This document shows positions 27,226 to 35,736 of a stretch of 64,000 nucleotides of DNA, one piece after another; the stretch's first letter is position 1, and every line of letters starts with the position of its first letter. Source of the DNA: an uncultured Clostridium sp. (GTDB lineage: Bacteria > Bacillota > Clostridia > Clostridiales > Clostridiaceae); NCBI GenBank assembly GCA_900547475.1, contig URGW01000019.1:1-64000 (forward strand), read 5' to 3'. The position numbers were made by a program, and so were the translations under genes. The notes under the pieces are model-generated. The model saw only the letters and a list, made by a program, of their open reading frames with translations. It did no database searches and was not told the origin of the DNA.

Positions 27226-27666
27226 CTAAAGTTTCTTTATTATAGTTAATAATGTATCTAAAGAAGAAGATAAATTGCTTATATCTTCATCACTTAAAGG
27301 AGAAAGTTTTTCTTTTATTACTTCTTTAATATATTCCTTACCTTCTTTTAAAACTTCTATTGCTTTAGGCGTAGCTTGTATTAATATAACTCTTCTATCA
27401 GTAGGATTATAATCTCTAGTAACAAGGCCATCTTCAACTAATTTATCGATTACAGGTGTCATATTAGGTTTAGATATACAAAGTTCTTTTGCCATTTTAG
27501 AAATAGGAAGTGGTCCGTTATGAACTAAATAAAATAATACTTTTATATGTGAATGAGGAATATTAAATTTTTTTGCAAGAATATTAGGGTTAAAAATATG
27601 TTTATTTAGAGAGAATAATAATAGATATAAATTATCAGATATATCATTTAAATTTAAAGTAGTCAT
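27226..27666 (-). CDS. MarR-family repressor of the adjacent ABC exporter
   Basis: A 146-residue winged-helix regulator. The recognition region ISKMAKELCISKPNMTPVIDKLVEDGLVTR (~55-85) and the beta-wing NPTDRRVILIQ are typical of MarR. ATG 27666 follows GGAGG. It is divergent from a two-gene ABC exporter, and the shared 184-bp region holds two near-identical palindromes (27729 and 27783), one overlapping the exporter -10 and one next to its own -35. Autoregulation plus repression of the exporter is the natural reading. Inducer unknown; MarR proteins usually sense small aromatics or drugs. Confidence 0.92.
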   Translation of the reverse strand: MTTLNLNDISDNLYLLLFSLNKHIFNPNILAKKFNIPHSHIKVLFYLVHNGPLPISKMAKELCISKPNMTPVIDKLVEDGLVTRDYNPTDRRVILIQATPKAIEVLKEGKEYIKEVIKEKLSPLSDEDISNLSSSLDTLLTIIKKL

Positions 27667-27696
27667 GTTAGCCTCCTTACAATACTAATTGATAAT

Positions 27697-27725
27697 ATTA
27701 TAATCTATTAAAAAATAGTTTACAA
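27697..27725 (-). promoter_or_regulatory. promoter of the MarR-family gene
   Basis: On the minus strand: -35 TTGTAA (27720-27725), 17 bp, -10 TATAAT (27697-27702). Confidence 0.75.
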
Positions 27726-27728
27726 TAT

Positions 27729-27804
27729 ATAGTTATAAAAATATAACTATTATAAAAAAGTAACAATTTTTATTGACAGAGAATAGTTATAAAAATATAA
27801 TTAT
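27729..27804. promoter_or_regulatory. twin MarR operators and exporter promoter
   Basis: ATAGTTATA-N4-TATAACTAT (27729-27750, perfect) and ATAGTTATA-N4-TATAATTAT (27783-27804, one mismatch) are repeated 54 bp apart. The exporter promoter TTGACA (27773-27778), 17 bp, TATAAT (27796-27801) is overlapped by the second copy. Confidence 0.85.
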
Positions 27805-27850
27805 TATAAAAATAGAAATATACTAAATTTAAATAAGGAGAGGAGAGCTT

Positions 27851-30094
27851 ATGCTTAATTTATTAAAACATTTAAAGCCTTTCGTTGCTTCAATGATACT
27901 TGCAATAGCACTTTTATTTGTTCAAGCTATATGTGATTTATCATTGCCAGACTATATGTCCAATATAGTTAATGTTGGAATACAACAAGGTGGAGTAGAA
28001 AATGCTGTTCCTAAAGTTATTAAATCATCAGAAATGGAAAAGTTATTTATTTTCATGAGTGATGAAGAAAAAAATAATATCAAGAACAATTATACTTTGT
28101 TAGATAAAGATAACCTTACTATAGATGAGTATAATAAGTATCTAAAAGATTATCCAGAGTTAGAAAATGAAACTATTTATAAGTTAAATACTAATGAAGA
28201 GGAAAAAATAAACAAGTTAAATGATATATTTGGAAAACCAATGCTTATTGTTTCAATGTTAGAATCACAAGGCTTAAATGGAGTTCCAGGTATTGATGGT
28301 ATGTTACCGCAAGGTATGGACTTATCTAATATGGATCCTTTTCAAATGCTAAGTATTATGTCTAAAGAACAGATAGATAATATGTTAGCAAATGTGGATG
28401 AGAAATTAGCAGATATGCCTGAAAGTATGATAACTCAAGCTGCTACTAGTTATGTGAAGGATCAATATAAAGAAGTTGGAATCAATACTGATAAGCTTCA
28501 ATCTAACTATGTAATTATGGCTGGATTAAAAATGGTAGGTATCGCTTTAATTAGTATGGTAGCTACAGTTATTGTAAGTTTTATTGCTGCAAGAGTTGGT
28601 GCCGCATTAGGTAGAAATTTAAGAAAAGATGTATTTAAAAAGGTTGTAGGATTTTCAAATACTGAATTTGATGAATTTTCAACGGCATCACTTATTACAA
28701 GAACAACAAATGATATACAACAAATTCTTATGCTTGTTGTAATGGGATTAAGAATTGTATTCTATGCACCAATTTTAGGTGTTGGAGGTGTTATTAAAGT
28801 TATTAATACTGGAGCATCAATGGGATGGGTAATTGGAGTTGCAGTAATATCAATATTACTTTTAGTAATTGTATTATTCAGTTTTGCTATGCCAAAGTTC
28901 AAAAGTGTACAAAAGCTTGTTGATAGATTAAATCTTGTTACAAGAGAAAGTTTAACTGGTATGCTTGTTATTCGTGCATTTAGTACTCAAAAGTATGAAG
29001 AAGAAAAATTTGAAGTTGCTAATAAAAACTTAACAAGAACAAATCTTTTTGTTAATAGAGTTATGACAATAATGATGCCATTAATGATGTTCATTATGAA
29101 CGCAATAACATTACTAATTGTATGGGTTGGAGCACATAGAATTGATGAAGGTATTATGCAAGTTGGAACAATGATGGCATTTATGCAATATACTATGCAA
29201 ATAATCATGGCATTTTTAATGATATCAATGGTTTCAGTTATATTACCAAGAGCAATGGTCTCTGCTCAACGTGTATCTGAGGTTTTAAATGTTGATGTGG
29301 CAATTAAAGATTCTGAAAAGCTACAAATGTTTAACGAAAATGAAAAAGGAACTATTGAATTTAAAAATGTTTCATTTAGGTATCCTGGTGCGGATGAAGA
29401 TGTAATAAGTAATGTTAGCTTTAAAGCATTCCCAGGAGAAACTACTGCATTTATTGGTAGTACTGGTAGTGGTAAATCAACATTAATTAATTTAATACCT
29501 CGTTTTTATGATGTAACAGAAGGGGAAATATTAATTGATGGTGTAAATATAAAGAATGTATCCCAATATGACTTAAGAGAAAAAATAGGATTTATTCCAC
29601 AAAAGGGACTTTTATTCTCTGGTACAATTGAAAGTAATTTAAAGTATGGTGGAGATCATATAGTTGATGAGGATATGATAAAGGCTTCTGAAATTGCTCA
29701 AGCAATGGAGTTTATAAACAGTAAAGAAGAGAGATTTAATACAGAGATTGCTCAAGGTGGTACAAATGTATCTGGTGGACAAAAACAAAGATTAGCAATT
29801 GCTCGTGCTATAGCTAAAAAGCCAGAAGTATTTATATTTGATGATAGTTTCTCTGCATTAGACTTTAAAACTGATGCTAAACTTAGAAAAGCAATAAATA
29901 CTGAATTAAAAGAAAGTACACTTTTAATTGTTGCTCAAAGAATAAGTACTATAATGAATGCAAATCAAATTATAGTACTTGATGAAGGTAAGGTTGTTGG
30001 TAAAGGAACTCATAAAGAGCTTATGGAAAACTGTGAAGTTTACCAACAAATAGCTCTATCACAACTTTCAAAGGAGGAGCTTTCAAATGAGTAA
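27851..30094 (+). CDS. heterodimeric ABC exporter subunit with degenerate ATP site
   Basis: A 747-residue half-transporter, N-terminal membrane domain then ABC domain. It is ~150 residues longer than usual because of a soluble insertion (~38-217) between TM1 and TM2, expected outside the cell. The ABC domain has Walker A GSTGSGKST and signature VSGGQKQR. The catalytic Glu after Walker B is Asp (IFDDSFSALD) and the switch His is Gln (VAQRIST), as in the non-hydrolysing site of TM287/288-type dimers. GAGGAGAG precedes ATG 27851. It overlaps the partner gene by 8 bp. Probably a drug or peptide exporter under the MarR regulator; substrate unknown. Confidence 0.92.
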   Translation: MLNLLKHLKPFVASMILAIALLFVQAICDLSLPDYMSNIVNVGIQQGGVENAVPKVIKSSEMEKLFIFMSDEEKNNIKNNYTLLDKDNLTIDEYNKYLKDYPELENETIYKLNTNEEEKINKLNDIFGKPMLIVSMLESQGLNGVPGIDGMLPQGMDLSNMDPFQMLSIMSKEQIDNMLANVDEKLADMPESMITQAATSYVKDQYKEVGINTDKLQSNYVIMAGLKMVGIALISMVATVIVSFIAARVGAALGRNLRKDVFKKVVGFSNTEFDEFSTASLITRTTNDIQQILMLVVMGLRIVFYAPILGVGGVIKVINTGASMGWVIGVAVISILLLVIVLFSFAMPKFKSVQKLVDRLNLVTRESLTGMLVIRAFSTQKYEEEKFEVANKNLTRTNLFVNRVMTIMMPLMMFIMNAITLLIVWVGAHRIDEGIMQVGTMMAFMQYTMQIIMAFLMISMVSVILPRAMVSAQRVSEVLNVDVAIKDSEKLQMFNENEKGTIEFKNVSFRYPGADEDVISNVSFKAFPGETTAFIGSTGSGKSTLINLIPRFYDVTEGEILIDGVNIKNVSQYDLREKIGFIPQKGLLFSGTIESNLKYGGDHIVDEDMIKASEIAQAMEFINSKEERFNTEIAQGGTNVSGGQKQRLAIARAIAKKPEVFIFDDSFSALDFKTDAKLRKAINTELKESTLLIVAQRISTIMNANQIIVLDEGKVVGKGTHKELMENCEVYQQIALSQLSKEELSNE

Positions 30095-31937
30095 ACATAA
30101 AATGAGAGGCCCAATGGGTGGAGGTCCAATGGGCGGAATGGCAAGAGGTGGCGAAAAGGCTAAAGATTTTAAAAAGACTATGAAAACTCTGGGGAAGTAT
30201 TTAAAGCCTTATAGCCTATCAATAATAATAGTTATAATATTTGCTATTGGTTCTGCTGCATTTTCAATTGTAGGACCAAAGATATTAGGGGAAGCAACTA
30301 CAGAAATATTCAATGGATTAGTAAAAAAAGTTACAACTACTAATGCAGAAGGAATTAATTTTACTCGTATAGGAGAAATAATTTTATTTTTAGTAGGACT
30401 ATATTTAGTTAGCGTAATTTTCTCATTAATACAAGGATGGGTAATGTCAGGAATTGCTCAAAAGGTGTCCTATAATATGAGAAAAGAAATATCAGAAAAG
30501 ATTAATAGAATGCCTCTTAAGTATTTTGATACTAAAACTCATGGTGAAGTATTATCAAGAGTAACAAATGATGTTGATACTGTAAGCCAAACTTTAAATC
30601 AAAGTTTATCACAAATGTTAACATCAGCAACTACACTTGTTGGTGTACTTATAATGATGTTCTCTATAAATTGGATAATGACATTGGCTTCATTAATTGT
30701 AATTCCAGTATCAGCAGGGTTAATTGCTTTTGTTGTTAAGAAGTCTCAAAGATATTTTAAAACTCAACAAGAGTATTTAGGATATGTTAATGGTCAAGTT
30801 GAAGAAGTTTATTCTGGCCATAATGTAATGAAAGCTTTTAATGCAGAAGAAAGAGAAATTAATAAATTTAATGAGCTTAATGATACACTTTATAATAGTG
30901 CATGGAAATCACAATTTTTATCAGGTATGATGATGCCTATAATGACTTTTGTAGGTAATTTAGGATATGTAATAGTATCAATACTTGGTGGATGGTTAAC
31001 TATTAAAAAGGTTATTGAAGTTGGTGATATTTTATCTTTCGTTCAATATATTAGATCATTTATGCAACCAATTGCTCAAACAGCGCAAATAGCAAATGTA
31101 CTTCAATCAACTGCAGCAGCTGCTGAAAGAGTGTTTGAATTTTTAGATGAAGAAGAAGAAAGTTTAGATGTTGAACATCCAATAAGTACTGAAGATATAG
31201 AAGGACAGGTTGACTTTAAAGATGTTCATTTTGGATACAATCCAGAAAGAACTATTATTAACAATTTTACAGCTCATGTAAAACCAGGACAAAGAGTTGC
31301 TATAGTAGGACCAACTGGTGCTGGTAAGACAACAATGGTTAAGCTTCTTATGAGATTCTATGATGTTAATGATGGTGCTATTTTAATTGATGGTCATAAT
31401 ATTAAAGAGTTTAGAAGAAATGATTTAAGAAAAATGTTTGGTATGGTTCTTCAAGATACATGGTTATTTAATGGAACTATAATGGAAAATCTACGTTATG
31501 GTAGATTAGATGCTACAGATGAAGAGATTAAAGAAGCAGCTAAAGCAGCTCATGTTCATAGCTTTATAAAAACATTACCTCATGGTTATGATATGGAACT
31601 TAATGAGGAAGCAAGCAATGTATCACAAGGTCAAAAGCAATTATTAACTATTGCTCGTGCAATACTAGCAGATCCTAAAATATTAATACTTGATGAAGCT
31701 ACAAGTTCTGTTGACACAAGAACAGAAGTATTAATTCAAAAGGCTATGGATAATTTGATGCACGGAAGAACTAGTTTTATAATTGCACATAGATTATCTA
31801 CTATTAGAGATGCAGACCTTATTCTTGTTATGAAAGATGGGGATATAGTTGAACAAGGAAATCATGAAGAGCTATTAGCTAAGAATGGATTCTATGCAAA
31901 TCTTTATAATAGCCAATTTGAAGGTGCAGAGGCATAA
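30087..31937 (+). CDS. heterodimeric ABC exporter subunit with canonical ATP site
   Basis: A 616-residue half-transporter pairing with the preceding subunit. The N-terminal ~30 residues are Gly/Met-rich (MRGPMGGGPMGGMARGG), followed by six TM helices and the ABC domain. That domain has Walker A GPTGAGKTT, signature VSQGQKQLL, Walker B ILILDEATSSVD with the catalytic Glu, and switch His in IAHRLSTI. All catalytic residues missing from the partner are present here. It starts within the partner's last codons behind AAAGGAGGAG, so it is tightly coupled. A terminator follows at 31980. Confidence 0.93.
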   Translation: MSKHKMRGPMGGGPMGGMARGGEKAKDFKKTMKTLGKYLKPYSLSIIIVIIFAIGSAAFSIVGPKILGEATTEIFNGLVKKVTTTNAEGINFTRIGEIILFLVGLYLVSVIFSLIQGWVMSGIAQKVSYNMRKEISEKINRMPLKYFDTKTHGEVLSRVTNDVDTVSQTLNQSLSQMLTSATTLVGVLIMMFSINWIMTLASLIVIPVSAGLIAFVVKKSQRYFKTQQEYLGYVNGQVEEVYSGHNVMKAFNAEEREINKFNELNDTLYNSAWKSQFLSGMMMPIMTFVGNLGYVIVSILGGWLTIKKVIEVGDILSFVQYIRSFMQPIAQTAQIANVLQSTAAAAERVFEFLDEEEESLDVEHPISTEDIEGQVDFKDVHFGYNPERTIINNFTAHVKPGQRVAIVGPTGAGKTTMVKLLMRFYDVNDGAILIDGHNIKEFRRNDLRKMFGMVLQDTWLFNGTIMENLRYGRLDATDEEIKEAAKAAHVHSFIKTLPHGYDMELNEEASNVSQGQKQLLTIARAILADPKILILDEATSSVDTRTEVLIQKAMDNLMHGRTSFIIAHRLSTIRDADLILVMKDGDIVEQGNHEELLAKNGFYANLYNSQFEGAEA

Positions 31938-31979
31938 AAGTTAACTATGTAAAATGACAAATAGAATTAATTAAACTTT

Positions 31980-32014
31980 AACAAGGTGGATTATAAAACC
32001 CACCTTGTTTTTTA
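31980..32014. terminator. terminator between exporter and LysM genes
   Basis: AACAAGGTGG (31980-31989) and CCACCTTGTT (32000-32009) followed by T6. It touches the convergent LysM stop. Confidence 0.85.
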
Positions 32015-33253
32015 ACATAGCTTAATTTTTTGACCTACTGTAATAAGATTTAAATCAGATATATTATTAAGTTCCATTATTTTATTAATACTTAAATTAA
32101 ACATTTCAGAAACAGCTTCTAAGGAATCCCCTTCTTTTATTGTATATATACCAGATGAATAAAGTTGAAGTACTTGATTTTTAGAAAGTCTATTTAGATT
32201 TTTTATATTGTTTAATTTAGCAATTTTTTTATAACTAATATCAAATTTTTTAGAGATGTTAATTAGTGTATCGTTATCTTTTACTACATAGGTAAAAGGA
32301 TATTTACAATTTTGAATTTTCCACTGGATAATGTTAACATCATCTGTTGGGATAATAGGATTAAAATAATCCGTATAAGGGTGATTGTTAATTGTTATAT
32401 ATATTTTTTCAGTTTTATAATAATTTTTTAATGTATTATAAATACAATCAAAGAAAGATTTTGTTTTAATTGTATTTTCTTTTAGAATATTCATAATACT
32501 TTCGTGAAAATCTATATGAGCAAAATTATCTTTATGATTATAATACATTTTATTAATTTTTGTATTACGATTTATTAATGGAAGTAATCCTATAGGAGAG
32601 GTTTGGAGGAGTTTAGAAAAGCCTAAAGTTATATCTTCATTAGTATTATAGTTTAAAGTTTTATTTGAATACCAAATAGTATTTAAATTTTCATCAGGAT
32701 AATATATTTTAACATTTTCAGAGAAAGAGGAATTTTCTATTATCTCTTCAAGCTCACAATATAATAACCCTCTTTTTTTTATATAATATATACTTTTAAC
32801 AAGACCTATGCCTAGTACATAGTAATCTACAGAAAATTCAGAGTTATCTTTAGATACAGTAACAATTTCTAAGGCTGAAGGAAATAAGTTAAATTGAGTT
32901 TTAACTTTTATATCTACGTTAGTGATACAACGTTTGCTTCCATCAGATAAAAGCCACATATTGTTTTTAACAACAGGCTCCCTTATTAAATAATTATCCA
33001 TATTATTAGATTCATCTAAGAAATTTTGATGATGACAAGCATTTCTAATTTGAAAGGAAAGTTTAATCCCATTATCAGTATATTCGTAAATATTTACGTT
33101 ATTGGTTGTACCGTTATCAAATCTAACCTGAATTTTATTATTATTAAAATAATCTATTGAACTTTTGAAGTTAATTAAATTATTATTAAAACCTCTATAA
33201 ATATACATTGAATTTGAATTATGTGGAAAGTATTCTTTGGATTTTATACTCAT
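32012..33253 (-). CDS. protein with two C-terminal LysM domains
   Basis: A 413-residue protein without a signal peptide or TM helix. The last ~100 residues hold two LysM glycan-binding repeats: YVVKDNDTLINISKKFDISY (~310) and YTIKEGDSLEAVSEMFNLSI (~370). The N-terminal ~290 residues are Asn-, Tyr- and Ile-rich, predicted beta-strand, and match no family I know. GAGGTGAG precedes ATG 33253. LysM proteins without export signals in spore formers are often spore-coat or cortex associated, made in the mother cell; that is a guess here. Divergent from carD. Confidence 0.8.
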   Translation of the reverse strand: MSIKSKEYFPHNSNSMYIYRGFNNNLINFKSSIDYFNNNKIQVRFDNGTTNNVNIYEYTDNGIKLSFQIRNACHHQNFLDESNNMDNYLIREPVVKNNMWLLSDGSKRCITNVDIKVKTQFNLFPSALEIVTVSKDNSEFSVDYYVLGIGLVKSIYYIKKRGLLYCELEEIIENSSFSENVKIYYPDENLNTIWYSNKTLNYNTNEDITLGFSKLLQTSPIGLLPLINRNTKINKMYYNHKDNFAHIDFHESIMNILKENTIKTKSFFDCIYNTLKNYYKTEKIYITINNHPYTDYFNPIIPTDDVNIIQWKIQNCKYPFTYVVKDNDTLINISKKFDISYKKIAKLNNIKNLNRLSKNQVLQLYSSGIYTIKEGDSLEAVSEMFNLSINKIMELNNISDLNLITVGQKIKLC

Positions 33254-33515
33254 AGTAACTCACCTCGTAATCATTTGTGTGGTAATTTTGTTATTGATAT
33301 TACAGTATATGAACAAGATTGAAACTTTGTTTAATATAGAACAAAGATTTAATTAAATATAAAAAGAAATTCATAAGATTATGGTTTTCTAAAGAGATAT
33401 TTATAGTATTAATTAATATTGACCTGTAGAAAAAAATATGATAAAATTTTTAATTACCCCAAAAGGCCTATTTATATGTTATAATGAAAAGATAAACATA
33501 TAAGGAGGTAATTAT

Positions 33516-34007
33516 TTGTTTAATACAGGAGATAAAATTGTTTATCCAGGTCAAGGAATAGGTGTTGTAGATTGTATTGAAGAGATGGAGTTTAAAGGTG
33601 AGAGGCAAAATTATTATAAAATAGATATTGTTAATAGTACTATGAAACTTAAATTACCAGTTAGTAGAGTAGAATTTACTAATATTAGATTAATAAGCAA
33701 TAGTAAGGAAATAGATACTGATTTAAATAATTTTAGTGATTTTATTGTTAATGAAGAGGAAATAAAAACATCTACAGCCAAGGAAAGAATGATTACTAAT
33801 ACTAAAAAAATAAAAGAAGGAACATTAAATGATTATTTAGATGTTATATGCAATCTTACTCAGGTTAAGAAGCTTAGTAATATAAATGCTAATGAGAAAC
33901 AAGTTTTAAATTCAACAAAGTCTTTAGTAGTTGAAGAGATAAGCCAATCAAAGGATTTATCTAGAGAAGAGGCAATTGAATTGTTGGAAAATGCAATAAG
34001 ATTTTAA
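33516..34007 (+). CDS. CarD-family transcriptional regulator
   Basis: A 163-residue RNA-polymerase-binding protein. The N-terminal ~60 residues form the CarD/TRCF Tudor-like domain (FNTGDKIVYPGQGIGVVDCI), which contacts the beta subunit. The rest is helical and ends with LSREEAIELLENAIRF, the usual CarD C-terminal helix. TTG 33516 is the only reasonable start, six bases after GGAGG. A TATAAT lies at 33480-33485, but its -35 is poor. CarD proteins stabilise open promoter complexes. Ends at the bidirectional terminator at 34081. Confidence 0.92.
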   Translation: MFNTGDKIVYPGQGIGVVDCIEEMEFKGERQNYYKIDIVNSTMKLKLPVSRVEFTNIRLISNSKEIDTDLNNFSDFIVNEEEIKTSTAKERMITNTKKIKEGTLNDYLDVICNLTQVKKLSNINANEKQVLNSTKSLVVEEISQSKDLSREEAIELLENAIRF

Positions 34008-34080
34008 TAATTAATCAACTAGAGAAGTTGCTTGTAGAAGATTTAAAAAAACATAAAAATAGAAGAGAATTTTATTATTT

Positions 34081-34118
34081 AAAATGAGTTATGCTAATTA
34101 GGCATAACTCATTTTTAT
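34081..34118. terminator. bidirectional terminator between carD and hydrogenase-like gene
   Basis: AAAATGAGTTATGC (34081-34094) and GCATAACTCATTTT (34102-34115) with a 7-nt loop. Confidence 0.9.
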
Positions 34119-34141
34119 ATTATATAAAATTAATAAAACAA

Positions 34142-35491
34142 TTAAAACTCTCTTTCTAAAATGCTTATTTTATTAGGATCTTCAAAGTCTTTTAGTGAAT
34201 CTATTCCTAATTTATCTAAGACATCATCAAGAATTTTACTGTGAACAGCTACTTTTATTGAAGCATCGTAGGCAAAGTTATCCACTGCTTTTTTACCTTC
34301 TTCAGGAGGAACTAAAATTTTAGGACCACCAACACAGCCGCCAACACAACCCATACCTTCAATAAAGCTTGCATTTGCTTTACCAGCTAAAGCATCATTA
34401 AGTACTGCTTTGCATTCTTTAACTCCTTCTGCTTTTCTAGCTTTAAAATTTTTAATATTATCTGGATAAAGTTCTTCTACAGCTTCTGAGACAGCAATTG
34501 AAACTCCTCCAGTACGAGCATACAATCTTCCACCTCTAGATGTATATTCTATAGATGGAATTCCTTTTAAGTCTTTGGGGTGAATTTCTAAAGATTCAAA
34601 GATATTATTAAGTTCTTGGAAAGTTAAAACAAAGTCAATTGCACCAGCAACATCTTTTTCCTTTGCTTCAGCTTTTTTAGCTATACAAGGACCTACAAAT
34701 ACAACTTTTGCATCATTGTTTAAAGATTTAATTACTCTACCAGCTGCAATCATAGGAGAAACAGAAGGTGAAAGGTTAGGAATAAGTTCTTTATAAACTT
34801 TCTTTAACATTCCTACCCACATAGGACAACAACAAGAAGTTATCATTAAGTCATTTGGACCTTTTACATGTTTATTAAATTCAACGGCTTCTTTTATAGT
34901 CAACATGTCAGCAGCAAAAGCAACTTCAATCATATCTGTAAACCCAATTTTAATAAAGGCAGCTCTTAATTGATCCATAGTAACATCACTACCAAATTGA
35001 CCTATAATGGCAGGAGCAACAGCAGCGATTACAGTTTTATTATTTTTCAATAAATCTAATATTGGCAGAAACTCTATTTTGTCTAAAATACGTCCATTAT
35101 TACATGAATCAACACAAATACCACAATCAATACAAACATTATTATCAATAAATGTTGTATTATTATCAGAATCAAATTTTATGGCATCAAAGGGGCATGC
35201 TCTTTGACAGCCATATGTATTATTTTCATCAGGATTACAGTTTGTACAGGAGCATTCTAGTTTTTCTACTATTTTTTTATTTACATTATAATTAGTTATT
35301 GCTTTTTTTAAGTTATAAACATAATTATTATCAAAATCAACTTTTACTCCACATAATGAAGTAATTATTTCAAAGGTTTCTTGTGGAGAATTTTCATGGC
35401 AAGTAATTATTTTATTAAGGGTCTCATCAAAATTACCATCATAATAAGATTTTATTAATATATCAAACAGATCAGTGTACTTACTATTCAT
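34142..35491 (-). CDS. [FeFe]-hydrogenase-like protein, group B (CpIII) type
   Basis: An iron-sulfur protein of ~449 residues. N-terminal Cys motifs (CSCTNC, CQRACP, CIDCGICVDSC; ~80-130) bind 4Fe-4S clusters. The C-terminal H-cluster domain has L1 TSCCCPMW, L2 GPCIAKK and L3 EGMGCVGGCVGG. The extra Cys in L1 is a mark of group B enzymes such as C. pasteurianum CpIII, which differ from the main H2-evolving CpI. It may make or consume H2 or act as a redox sensor. AGGAGG favours ATG 35491 over the adjacent ATG 35494. Single gene, divergent from the sensor kinase. Confidence 0.88.
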   Translation of the reverse strand: MNSKYTDLFDILIKSYYDGNFDETLNKIITCHENSPQETFEIITSLCGVKVDFDNNYVYNLKKAITNYNVNKKIVEKLECSCTNCNPDENNTYGCQRACPFDAIKFDSDNNTTFIDNNVCIDCGICVDSCNNGRILDKIEFLPILDLLKNNKTVIAAVAPAIIGQFGSDVTMDQLRAAFIKIGFTDMIEVAFAADMLTIKEAVEFNKHVKGPNDLMITSCCCPMWVGMLKKVYKELIPNLSPSVSPMIAAGRVIKSLNNDAKVVFVGPCIAKKAEAKEKDVAGAIDFVLTFQELNNIFESLEIHPKDLKGIPSIEYTSRGGRLYARTGGVSIAVSEAVEELYPDNIKNFKARKAEGVKECKAVLNDALAGKANASFIEGMGCVGGCVGGPKILVPPEEGKKAVDNFAYDASIKVAVHSKILDDVLDKLGIDSLKDFEDPNKISILEREF

Positions 35492-35736
35492 CATGTACCT
35501 CCTAAAATAGAAAGAATAAATAATTCTGTATAATTTAGTATATCTCTATTGCTATATGAAAATACTTAAATTTAATAAAAAATATAAGTTCTTTTTTGTC
35601 ATAAATAACTGATGTAGTGAATTTGTATAAGTATAAATTTCGTGTGAAATAAATACATAATAAGAATTTAAATGCTTATTTTAAATAATTTTGTTATAAT
35701 ATGTAGAAGCGAGAAAATAGGGGATTAGGTGAAATA

